A stretch of DNA of 64,000 nt, from contig NZ_FZOR01000030.1 in the NCBI RefSeq assembly GCF_900188445.1, forward strand, positions 43,748 through 107,747, written 5' to 3'. The translations under genes and the position numbers were made by a program. The notes below the pieces were generated by a model. That model was not told the origin of the DNA. It saw only the letters and a list, made by a program, of their open reading frames with translations, and made no database searches. Shown here piece after piece: positions 40,798 through 48,635 of the stretch (position 1 is its first letter; every line of letters starts with the position of its first letter). This DNA is from Actinomadura meyerae. GTDB lineage: Bacteria; Actinomycetota; Actinomycetes; Streptosporangiales; Streptosporangiaceae.

Positions 40798-40891
40798 CGG
40801 ACGGCTCCGGGGGTGTGGACGGGTCGTGGACTGCCATGGTGCCGTACGCTTCAGATCGTCAGGAAAAGCGCAGATCAGTGAGGGGGCGGTC

Positions 40892-41134
40892 GTGGCGCGT
40901 GTCGTCGTGGACGTCATGCTCAAGCCGGAGATCCTCGATCCGCAGGGCCAGGCCATCGCCCGGAAGCTGCCGCAGATGGGATTCGAGGGCGTCGTCGCGG
41001 TCCGGCAGGGCAAGCGGTTCGAGGTGGAGCTGGAGGGGGACGCCGACGAGGCGGCCCTGGAGCGGGTCGGCAAGATCGCCGAGACGCTGCTGGCCAACCC
41101 GGTGATCGAGAACTACGAGGTGCACGTTCTGTAA
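40892..41134 (+). CDS. purS: Phosphoribosylformylglycinamidine synthase subunit PurS
   Basis: 80 residues, full PurS: ARVVVDVMLKPEILDPQGQA, MGFEGVVAVRQGKRFEVELE, then NPVIENYEVHVL. PurS dimers bridge PurQ and small-type PurL to form the FGAM synthetase of purine synthesis step 4. GTG at 40892 after AGGGGG. An RsbW-like gene now separates it from purQ. Confidence 0.95.
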   Translation: MARVVVDVMLKPEILDPQGQAIARKLPQMGFEGVVAVRQGKRFEVELEGDADEAALERVGKIAETLLANPVIENYEVHVL

Positions 41135-41281
41135 CCGGCGCGGCGCGGCGCCGGGGCGACGCGCCGGCCGGGACTGACCCGTCGGTACGGCGATTACGGG
41201 AGATGGCGCCGGGGAAGTGTTAGCTGCGTCGAGTCGTCGAGCACGCTCCGGGGTCGGGGGAACGATCGGGAAGCCCGGGGC

Positions 41282-41746
41282 ATGACACGAGGTGACCGGG
41301 TGGACATGACGTTCTCGCTCGCGCTGCCGCGCGACGCGCAGAGCATCCCGGTGATCAGGCGGGTCCTGGGGGACGCCCTGCGCGGGCTCGGCGTCGCCGA
41401 CGACTGCGTCGCCGACGTGCTGGTCGCCGCGTCCGAGGCGTGCACGAACGTCGTCCAGCACGCCCGCGCGACCGGCGGGTACGAGGTGACCGGGCACGTC
41501 GACGACGGCGAGTGCCTGCTCAAGGTCATGGACTCGGGCCGCGGCCCGCGGCCCGCCCCCGCCGACCGGGGCGCGTTGAGCGAGTCCGGCCGCGGGCTTA
41601 AAATCATGCGGGCGCTGGTGGACGAACTGGACATCGACTCCTCGCCCGACCGCGGCACCGTCGTTCACCTGCGAAAGCGGCTGACCTGGAGGGACGGGGC
41701 CCTCGTCCGGCGCCTCGACGCCGGACTCATGCACAACGCCGGGTAG
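41282..41746 (+). CDS. RsbW-like anti-sigma factor ATPase between purS and purQ
   Basis: 154 residues; N box ASEACTNVVQHARA, G1 VMDSGRGPRP, G2 ESGRGLKIMRALVDEL. It belongs to the same subfamily as the protein at 6728-7159. ATG 41282, or GTG 41300 which has GAGGTG nearby and aligns better with the paralogue. Function by family: serine kinase/anti-sigma of a partner-switching system. The position inside a purine biosynthetic operon, with about 150 nt of leader and about 100 nt of trailer, is unusual. Confidence 0.88.
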   Translation: MTRGDRVDMTFSLALPRDAQSIPVIRRVLGDALRGLGVADDCVADVLVAASEACTNVVQHARATGGYEVTGHVDDGECLLKVMDSGRGPRPAPADRGALSESGRGLKIMRALVDELDIDSSPDRGTVVHLRKRLTWRDGALVRRLDAGLMHNAG

Positions 41747-41848
41747 ATTAGGGGCGCGCGCGGGGGGTATGCGACGCGCGCAGCGGGGTGATCGGCGGAG
41801 GAGATTCCGACCGTCCCGGCCGCACCTCATTTCGGAGGAACAGAACAG

Positions 41849-42529
41849 ATGGACGCTGCCCGGGTAGGCATCATCACCTTCCCCGGTTCTCTGGACGACA
41901 AGGACGCCGCACGCGCCGTCCGGCTGTCCGGCGCCGAGCCGGTCGCGCTGTGGCACGGCGACCACGACCTGCGAGGCGTCGACGCCGTCGTCCTGCCCGG
42001 CGGGTTCTCGTACGGGGACTACCTGCGGGCGGGCGCGATCGCCCGGTTCGCACCGCTCATGACGGAGCTGGTGGCCGCCGCGAACGCGGGCCTGCCCGTC
42101 CTCGGCATCTGCAACGGCTTCCAGGTGTTGTGCGAATCACATCTGCTGCCGGGGGCGCTGCTGCCGAACGCGGGGCTGCACTTCGTCTGCCGCGACCAGC
42201 GGCTGCGGGTCGAGAACGCCGGCACCGCCTGGACGAGCGAGTACAGCGAGGGCCAGGAGCTGGTGATCCCGATCAAGAACCGGGACGGCCGGTACACCGC
42301 CGACCGGGAGACGCTGATCGAACTGGCCGACACCGGCCGCATCGTCGCCCGGTACGTCGACCTGAACCCCAACGGCTCCCTCGACGACATCGCCGGCATC
42401 TGCAACGAGGCCGGCAACGTGGTCGGCCTCATGCCGCACCCCGAGCATGCCGTGGAGTCCCTGACCGGCCCGTCCACCGACGGGCTCGGCTTCTTCACCT
42501 CGATCGTCAAGAGACTGGTCAACGCATGA
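41849..42529 (+). CDS. purQ: Phosphoribosylformylglycinamidine synthase subunit PurQ
   Basis: 226 residues, class I glutamine amidotransferase. Nucleophile C88 in LPVLGICNGFQVL, catalytic His/Glu in MPHPEHAVE near residue 196, and the oxyanion region VLPGGFSYGDYLRAGA. Supplies ammonia to PurL for FGAR to FGAM. GGAGGAA 8 nt before ATG 41849; the stop overlaps the purL ATG by ATGA. Confidence 0.97.
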   Translation: MDAARVGIITFPGSLDDKDAARAVRLSGAEPVALWHGDHDLRGVDAVVLPGGFSYGDYLRAGAIARFAPLMTELVAAANAGLPVLGICNGFQVLCESHLLPGALLPNAGLHFVCRDQRLRVENAGTAWTSEYSEGQELVIPIKNRDGRYTADRETLIELADTGRIVARYVDLNPNGSLDDIAGICNEAGNVVGLMPHPEHAVESLTGPSTDGLGFFTSIVKRLVNA

Positions 42530-45500
42530 GTGAGCAACGGCCCCACGCGTCCGGGCGAGCGACCCGCAACGCGTCCGACGAGCCCTCGATGGAGTGGCTC
42601 GGCGAGCTCAAGTCCGACGCGGACGACCCCGAGCTCCAGCCCGTCAACCCCGCGGTGACCCAGGGCTTCAAGGCCATCATCGAGGAGGACCGGCACGCGG
42701 CCCCCACCGGCCGCCCGCTCCAGCAGGACCCGGCCGTCCAGGCGTCCCCGCCGCCTCCCGGCCTGCCGCAGGACGGTGAGCAGCCGCAGCCGCAGCCGCT
42801 GAGCGCGCCTCCGGCCGGCCCCGCCCAGGGGCCCGAGCAGGAGTTCGCCCGCGCGCTGGAGGAGGAGCGCACCGCCGGCGACCCGGTGGCCACCGTGGTC
42901 GACCCCTCGCTGACCACGCCCGACATGAACGGCTTCGCCGCACCGCGCCCGCCGGCGGCGCCCGGCGGCTCGGGCACCGGCCCGCAGCCCGCCGTGGGGC
43001 CCGGTACGGTGCCGCCGCCCGCGCCCGCGCCCGCGTCCGGGACCGGCCCGCAGCCTGCCGTGGGCCCTGGGACGGGTCCGCAGCCGGTGATCCCGAGCAG
43101 CGGCCCGCAGCCGATCGTCGACCTGAACTCCGGCCCGCTCGCGCGCCCTGAGCGCCCCGGCACGGGCCCGCAGCCCGCCGTGGGCACCGGCACCGGCCCG
43201 CAGCCGACTGCGGGTACCGGTACGGGCCCGCAGCCCGCGGTCGGGACGGGCACGGGCCCCCAGCCGGCCATCGGTCCTGGGACTGGGACGAGCCCGCAGC
43301 CGGTGATCCCGAGCAGCGGCCCGCAGCCGATCGTCGACCTGAACTCCGGCCCGCTCGCGCGCCCTGAGCGCCCCGGCACGGGCCCGCAGCCCGCCATCGG
43401 CACGGGCACCGGCCCGCAGCCGGCCGTGGGCACCGGCACGGGCCCGCAGCCGTCGGTGGGTACGGGGACCGGCCCGCAGCCCGCGGTCGGGACGGGCACC
43501 GGCCCGCAGCAGGCGGTGGGCACCGGCACCGGTCCGCAGCCCGCCGTGAACCTGCACACCGGGCCGCTGGTGCCCGTCCGCGCCGAGGGCCCCGGAACGG
43601 GCCCGCAGCCGCGGATCGGCCAGGGCACCGGCCCGCAGCCCGCCATCGGCTCGGGCACCGGCCCGCAGCCGGCCGTGGGCCGGGGGACGGGGCCGCAACC
43701 GGCCATCGGCTCCGGGACGGGCCCGCAGCCCGCGCTCGGCCCCGGCACCGGCCCGCAGCCGGCGATCGAGGGCTCCGGCCACGTCGAGTACGGCACCGAC
43801 ACCGTCGCCATGGCCGCCGCGACCCCCGAGCGTCCGCAGCCGTTCGTCGAGCTGGGGATGAACGAGGAGGAGTACCGGCGCGTCCGGCACATCCTCGGGC
43901 GCCGTCCCACCTCGGCGGAGCTGGCGATCTACTCGGTCATGTGGAGCGAGCACTGCTCCTACAAGAGTTCCAAGGTGCACCTGCGCCAGTTCGGCGACAA
44001 GGCCCCGAAGACCGACAAGCTCCTGGTCGGCATGGGGGAGAACGCCGGTGTCGTCGACATCGGCCAGGGCTGGGCGGTCACCTTCAAGGTGGAGTCGCAC
44101 AACCACCCCTCCTACGTGGAGCCGTACCAGGGCGCCGCCACGGGCGTCGGCGGGATCGTCCGCGACATCATGTCGATGGGTGCGCGCCCCATCGCCGTCA
44201 TGGACTCGCTGCGTTTCGGCCCGGCGGAGGCACCTGACACCCAGCGCGTCCTGCCCGGTGTCGTGGCCGGTGTGGGCGGCTACGGGAACTCCCTGGGCCT
44301 GCCCAACATCGGCGGTGAGACGGTCTTCGACGCCTGCTACGAGCAGAACCCGCTCGTGAACGCCCTGTGCGTCGGTGTGATGAAGCACGAGGACATCAAG
44401 CGCGCCGTGGCCCCCGGCCCCGGCAACAAGGTGATCCTGTTCGGCGCCCTGACCGGCCCGGACGGCATCGGCGGCGCGTCCGTCCTCGCCTCGGCCACGT
44501 TCGACGAGGAGTCGCACCAGAAGCGGCCGTCGGTCCAGGTGGGCGACCCCTTCATGGAGAAGCTGCTCATCGAGTGCTGCCTGGAGCTGTTCCGCGAGGA
44601 CCTCGTGGTCGGCATCCAGGACCTCGGCGCCGCGGGCGTGTCGTGCGCGACGACGGAGCTGGCCGCGGCCGGCACCGGCGGCATGCACGTCGACCTCGAC
44701 GCCGTCCCGCTCCGCGACCAGACGCTCCGGCCTGAGGAGATCCTCATGAGCGAGTCGCAGGAGCGCATGATGGCCGTCGTGTCGCCCGACAAGGTCGACC
44801 GCTTCATGGAGATCTGCGCCCGCTGGGAGATTCCGGCGACGGTGATCGGCCAGGTCACCGACACCCGCCGGCTGGTCATGACGTGGCGGGGCGAGACGAT
44901 CGTCGACATCCCGCCGGTCACGGCCGCCGACGAGGGCCCGGTCTACAACCGGCCGCTGGAGCCCCCGCAGGACCTCGGCGCCCTGCAGGCCGACACCCCG
45001 GGCCGCCTCACGCGCCCCTCCACGGGCGACGAGCTGCGCCGGACGGTGCTGTGGCTGGCCGGGTCGCCGAACCTCGCCAGTAAGACGTGGGTGACGTCGC
45101 AGTACGACCGTTACGTCCTCGGCAACACCGTCTCGGCGATGCCGGAGAACGCGGGCGTGGTCCGCGTGGACGACGAGTCCGGGCTGGGCATCGCGCTGTC
45201 CCTGGACGGCAACGGCCGCTACACGCGCCTCGACCCGTACTCGGGCGCGCAGCTCGCCCTCAGCGAGGCGTACCGCAACGTCGCCGCGACCGGCGCGCGC
45301 CCCCTGGCCGTGACGAACTGCCTCAACTTCGGCTCCCCGGAGGACCCGGGCGTCATGTGGCAGTTCGCGCGCGCCGTCGAGGGCCTCGCGGACGGCTGCC
45401 AGTACCTGGGCATCCCGGTCACCGGCGGCAATGTCAGCTTCTACAACCAGACGGGCGACGTCCCGATCAACCCGACCCCGGTGATCGGCGTGCTGGGCGT

Positions 45501-46059
45501 CCACGACGACGTCCGCCGCCGGGTGAACATGTCGCTGACCACCGACGGCGCCACGATCGCGCTGCTCGGCGAGACCCGCGAGGAGTTCGGCGGCTCGGAA
45601 TGGGCGCACGTCGTCTACGGGCACCTGGGCGGCCTGCCGCCGCTGGTCGACCTGAAGGCGGAGGCGGCGCTGGCGTCGGTCATGGTCGCCGCCATCCGGG
45701 ACGGCCTGGTCACGGCGGCGCACGACCTGTCGGACGGCGGCCTGTCGCAGACCCTCGTCGAGTCGTGCCTGCGCGGCGGCCTCGGCGCCCGCATCACGCT
45801 GCCGGGCGACCCGTTCGTGTCGCTGTTCAGCGAGTCGGTGGCCCGCGCGATGCTGGTGGTCCGGCCGGGCGCCGAGGCGCGCCTGGCGGCCCTGTGCGAG
45901 TCGGCGGGCGTCCCGGTCACGCAGATCGGCGTGGCGGGCGGCGACTCCCTCCACGTGACCGGACGCGGCCCGGAGGGCGATCAGCAGGAGCTGTTCAGCA
46001 TCGCCCTGTCGGAGCTGCGCGAGGCGCACGAGCGCATGCTGCCGAGCTACGCCGACTGA
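42526..46059 (+). CDS. purL: FGAM synthase PurL with a long repeat-rich N-terminal extension
   Basis: 1177 residues, about 430 more than a normal small-type PurL. Residues about 435-1177 are a complete PurL: ILGRRPTSAELAIYSVMWSE, SHNHPSYVEPYQGAATGVGG, then LGAAGVSCATTEL, NVSFYNQTG and SDGGLSQTLVESC. The first 428 residues hold a conserved-looking acidic start (EPSMEWLGELKSDADDPELQ, TQGFKAIIEED), Pro/Gln-rich linker and about 19 GTGPQP[AV]-type repeats. The upstream part opens exactly at the purQ stop (ATGA) with no stop before the enzyme, so it is a genuine fusion reading frame. An internal ATG at 43810 would give a 749-residue enzyme of normal length but has no ribosome-binding site. The role of the extension is unknown; it should be disordered. 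Confidence 0.95.
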   Translation: MSEQRPHASGRATRNASDEPSMEWLGELKSDADDPELQPVNPAVTQGFKAIIEEDRHAAPTGRPLQQDPAVQASPPPPGLPQDGEQPQPQPLSAPPAGPAQGPEQEFARALEEERTAGDPVATVVDPSLTTPDMNGFAAPRPPAAPGGSGTGPQPAVGPGTVPPPAPAPASGTGPQPAVGPGTGPQPVIPSSGPQPIVDLNSGPLARPERPGTGPQPAVGTGTGPQPTAGTGTGPQPAVGTGTGPQPAIGPGTGTSPQPVIPSSGPQPIVDLNSGPLARPERPGTGPQPAIGTGTGPQPAVGTGTGPQPSVGTGTGPQPAVGTGTGPQQAVGTGTGPQPAVNLHTGPLVPVRAEGPGTGPQPRIGQGTGPQPAIGSGTGPQPAVGRGTGPQPAIGSGTGPQPALGPGTGPQPAIEGSGHVEYGTDTVAMAAATPERPQPFVELGMNEEEYRRVRHILGRRPTSAELAIYSVMWSEHCSYKSSKVHLRQFGDKAPKTDKLLVGMGENAGVVDIGQGWAVTFKVESHNHPSYVEPYQGAATGVGGIVRDIMSMGARPIAVMDSLRFGPAEAPDTQRVLPGVVAGVGGYGNSLGLPNIGGETVFDACYEQNPLVNALCVGVMKHEDIKRAVAPGPGNKVILFGALTGPDGIGGASVLASATFDEESHQKRPSVQVGDPFMEKLLIECCLELFREDLVVGIQDLGAAGVSCATTELAAAGTGGMHVDLDAVPLRDQTLRPEEILMSESQERMMAVVSPDKVDRFMEICARWEIPATVIGQVTDTRRLVMTWRGETIVDIPPVTAADEGPVYNRPLEPPQDLGALQADTPGRLTRPSTGDELRRTVLWLAGSPNLASKTWVTSQYDRYVLGNTVSAMPENAGVVRVDDESGLGIALSLDGNGRYTRLDPYSGAQLALSEAYRNVAATGARPLAVTNCLNFGSPEDPGVMWQFARAVEGLADGCQYLGIPVTGGNVSFYNQTGDVPINPTPVIGVLGVHDDVRRRVNMSLTTDGATIALLGETREEFGGSEWAHVVYGHLGGLPPLVDLKAEAALASVMVAAIRDGLVTAAHDLSDGGLSQTLVESCLRGGLGARITLPGDPFVSLFSESVARAMLVVRPGAEARLAALCESAGVPVTQIGVAGGDSLHVTGRGPEGDQQELFSIALSELREAHERMLPSYAD
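42972..43775. repeat. GTGPQP repeat array with a duplicated 99-nt block in purL
   Basis: About 19 copies of a GGCACCGGCCCGCAGCC-like unit. A 99-nt block (43081-43179) recurs identically at 43297-43395, indicating recent segmental duplication within the array. Confidence 0.9.
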
Positions 46060-46075
46060 CGGCGGAGAGACCGGT

Positions 46076-46106
46076 GAAGGGGCGTCCCGCTACGGGGCGC
46101 CCCTTC
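46076..46106 (+). terminator. Hairpin downstream of purL
   Basis: GAAGGGGCGTCCC and GGGGCGCCCCTTC pair over 13 positions with one mismatch around GCTAC, 16 nt after the purL stop. Confidence 0.75.
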
Positions 46107-46141
46107 GCGCTCCGCGGCGGGCGGCGGAGGCGAGGGCACCG

Positions 46142-47116
46142 CTAGAAGACCGAAATGTGGACGTGGTCGTAGTGGTTCGCGGTCACGCCGCCGCGGTTCT
46201 CCATCGCGCGCCAGCCGGGGCTGCGCATGTCGTAGATGCGCTGCCGCCAGATGACGTACTTGATGCCCAGGGCGCTGGCGTGGGAGATGGCGTACTGGGC
46301 CGTCTGGTCGCCGAGGGACTGGGCGCTGCCGGACGCCATCACGCCGCCGGTCGTGACCATGAAGTCGCAGGCGTGGCCGGTGCCGTGGTCCTGCGGGTCA
46401 CCGGTCAGGCGGACGCAGCCGATGGTCGGGAAGGGCCCGAACTCCACGTCGATGGTGTTCTTCACCCGGAGCATGCGGGGCGTGACGCCGCCCATGCCGA
46501 CGCTCGGCGACTCGGGCTTGTACTTCTTCACCAGGTTCTTGATCTGGGCCTTGCGGGCCTGGAGGTCCCGCAGTTCCTTCTTCAGGTCCGCCATCTTCTG
46601 CTGCGCCTGCTTGCGGGCGGCGAGCTGGTCGTCGACGAGCTTCTGGATCTGCGCGACCTTCGCGGCCTTGTTCTGCGCGAGGTGGCTGACCAGGGTGGCG
46701 TTGCTGAGCAGGTCGGTCGGGTTCGCGTCGGAGACGAAGGTGACGGTCGGGTCCTGGCCGCCGGTCATGTACTGGGAGGCCGCGAGCTGGGCGACGAGGT
46801 TGCGCGCCTCGACGAGGTCCTTCTGCAGGGCGTTGGACTTGCTCAGCGCCTTCTCGGCGGCGTACTTGGCGTCCCGCAGCTTGGCGAGGTCGCCGCCGTA
46901 CTCCTTGTCGAGCTTCGCGATCTGCCGGCTCAGCTTCGCGAACTTGGCGCTGTCGCCCGGATCCATGGGCACGGCCGCGGGGGGTGCCGCCACCGCCGAC
47001 GGGGTCGCGGTGCCGAGCAGCGGCAGCGCCGCGGCGAGGGCCACGAGAGCCGCGGCGGCGCGTCGTCCACCTCGCCGGCGTGCGGTGGGCCGACATGTGG
47101 AGGCGGGGGTCTCCAC
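46142..47116 (-). CDS. Secreted coiled-coil protein with M15/VanY-like C-terminal domain
   Basis: 324 residues. Basic n-region and hydrophobic core (AAAALVALAAALPLLG) ending AVA-A give a Sec signal. Residues about 60-210 are a long coiled coil (KLSRQIAKLDKEYGGDLAKL ... KKELRDLQARKAQIKNLVKK). The C-terminal domain (about 225-324) contains GTGHACDFMVTTG and NHYDHVHISVF, the His/Asp and DHVH ligand pattern of LAS/M15 peptidoglycan peptidases, as in ARB_07466-like domains. Likely a cell-wall binding or hydrolysing protein; the full catalytic set is uncertain. GTG 47116 is preferred because AGAGGAG precedes it; ATG 47134 is upstream in frame. Confidence 0.85.
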   Translation of the reverse strand: METPASTCRPTARRRGGRRAAAALVALAAALPLLGTATPSAVAAPPAAVPMDPGDSAKFAKLSRQIAKLDKEYGGDLAKLRDAKYAAEKALSKSNALQKDLVEARNLVAQLAASQYMTGGQDPTVTFVSDANPTDLLSNATLVSHLAQNKAAKVAQIQKLVDDQLAARKQAQQKMADLKKELRDLQARKAQIKNLVKKYKPESPSVGMGGVTPRMLRVKNTIDVEFGPFPTIGCVRLTGDPQDHGTGHACDFMVTTGGVMASGSAQSLGDQTAQYAISHASALGIKYVIWRQRIYDMRSPGWRAMENRGGVTANHYDHVHISVF

Positions 47117-47243
47117 GTGTTCTCCTCTCGTCATGGCCGTAGGTACGGAGGTCCGGTGGCCCGAAGGTCAATGAATGCTAAAGAACGTCCAGCCTCGCCA
47201 AGGGTAGACCCAAGGGCCCGGTGAGGCGGAGGGTACGCGCGAA

Positions 47244-47270
47244 GCCCGGCTCCCAGGCTGGGAGCCGGGC
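47244..47270 (-). terminator. Hairpin downstream of the subtilase gene
   Basis: GCCCGGCTCCCAG and CTGGGAGCCGGGC pair perfectly around one G, 18 nt past the subtilase stop on the minus strand. Confidence 0.82.
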
Positions 47271-47288
47271 CATCCTACGTGACCGGAC

Positions 47289-48455
47289 TCACAGCTTCCC
47301 CTTGTACAGCAGCCGGTTGGGCTGCGACCGCAGCTTCTTGAGACTGTGCGTGGAGTTGTCGTTCAGCCACTTCTGCACCTGCGGGAAGGTCGCCTTCTTG
47401 TGGGTGGACAGGTAGAGGGCCGCGACGCCGCTGACGTAGGGGGCCGCCATGGACGTCCCGCTGACCTTCTTCAGGCCGCCGCCGGGCCAGGTGGACCAGA
47501 TGCCGTAACCGGGTGCGTTGATGTCGACGCACTTGCCCCAGTTGGAGAACGCCGCGCGGTTGTCGTAGACGGTGGTCGCGCCGACCGTCATGACCCATCC
47601 GGCACCGGACGGGGAGAACTTGCAGGCGTCCTTGTTGTCGTTGCCCGCCGCCACGGACACGAACACCCCGGACTTGGACAGGTTCGCCACGGCGGTGTTC
47701 AGCGCCGTCGACTTCGGCCCGCCGAGCGACAGGTTCGCCACGGCCGGCTTGGCGGCGTGGGTGCGCAGCCACTGGACGGCGGCGACGACGTCCGACATGG
47801 AGCCGGAGCCCTCGCAGTCGAGGACGCGGAGCGCCCGCAGCTTGACCGACTTGGCGGCGCCGGTGGTCTTGGCCCCGATGATGCCCGCGACGTGGGTGCC
47901 GTGGCCGTTGCAGTCACGCCCGTCCCCGCCGAACCTGCCCGCCGTCCAGGCGACGGAGGCGCGGCCACCGAACTCCTTGTGCCGCACGTCGATGCCGGTG
48001 TCGATGACGTAGGCGTTCACGCCGCCGCCGGACGACTTGTAGGTGTAGGTCTTCGAGAGCTTCCTGGACCGCTGGTCGATCCGGTCGAGGCCCCAGGGCA
48101 GGGGCGAGCGCTGCGTCGTGGTCGCCCGGACGACCTGGTCCTGCTCGATCGCGGCGACGCGGCGGTCGCGGCGCAGCCTGTCGAGCTGGTCGCCGCTCAG
48201 CTTGGCGGCGAAGCCGTTCAGCACGCCGTCGAACCGCTTGACGCCCGCCGCCCGGACGTTCTTCGCGGCGCTGTCGGTGGACGCTCCGGGCTTCAGCGTG
48301 ACGATGTACTGGCCGGGCACCGGGGTGCCCTCGGCCGCCGTCACCCGCACCAGGGACGGGTCGGAGTCGCCGGCGAGCGCGGGGAGTGCTGCTGCGGCGG
48401 CGAGGCTCGTCGCGACCGCGCCGGCGAGCAGCAGCCTTCGGTGGACAGCCCGCAA
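47289..48455 (-). CDS. Secreted subtilisin-like serine protease (S8) with I9 propeptide
   Basis: 388 residues from a TTG at 48455 that has AAGGAG upstream. Signal peptide to about residue 28 (LLLAGAVATSLAAAAALPALA), I9-type inhibitor propeptide about 45-110 (GQYIVTLKPGAS ... RVAAIEQDQVV), and an S8 catalytic domain with Asp152 in YVIDTGID, His185 in GHGTHVAG, oxyanion Asn272 in AAGNDN and Ser335 in GTSMAAP. Fits the S8 proteinase-K/aqualysin subgroup without a C-terminal domain. A general extracellular protease. Confidence 0.96.
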   Translation of the reverse strand: MRAVHRRLLLAGAVATSLAAAAALPALAGDSDPSLVRVTAAEGTPVPGQYIVTLKPGASTDSAAKNVRAAGVKRFDGVLNGFAAKLSGDQLDRLRRDRRVAAIEQDQVVRATTTQRSPLPWGLDRIDQRSRKLSKTYTYKSSGGGVNAYVIDTGIDVRHKEFGGRASVAWTAGRFGGDGRDCNGHGTHVAGIIGAKTTGAAKSVKLRALRVLDCEGSGSMSDVVAAVQWLRTHAAKPAVANLSLGGPKSTALNTAVANLSKSGVFVSVAAGNDNKDACKFSPSGAGWVMTVGATTVYDNRAAFSNWGKCVDINAPGYGIWSTWPGGGLKKVSGTSMAAPYVSGVAALYLSTHKKATFPQVQKWLNDNSTHSLKKLRSQPNRLLYKGKL

Positions 48456-48635
48456 GGCGTCTCCTTCTGCCGGGGGACCCTCAGCCGGGGGCCGCGAGCG
48501 GCGGCCCGCCGGCACGGCCGATGATCTCGACCGAGGGGAACCCTAGCGGAACTGTCCAGATAAGAGGTGACAAATTGGATTTCTTGCCGGATATGGGAAC
48601 CCGCCGGGGCTGGGGTTCGGGCCGGGGCCGCGGGG

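Noticed and set aside
42972..43775. CRISPR array
   Set aside because: The units are contiguous coding repeats of one peptide with no unique spacers, and no cas genes are present.
42019..46029. Very long minus-strand open frame opposite purL, and similar antisense frames opposite the kinase and E2 genes
   Set aside because: High-GC codon bias opens antisense frames; the residue composition is His/Arg/Val-rich and lacks any recognisable domain.
43810..46059. Calling purL from the internal ATG at 43810 as a normal-length enzyme
   Set aside because: No ribosome-binding site there, and the upstream reading frame begins with ATGA coupling to purQ and stays open, so the long form is the simpler reading. 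The alternative is kept as a test.
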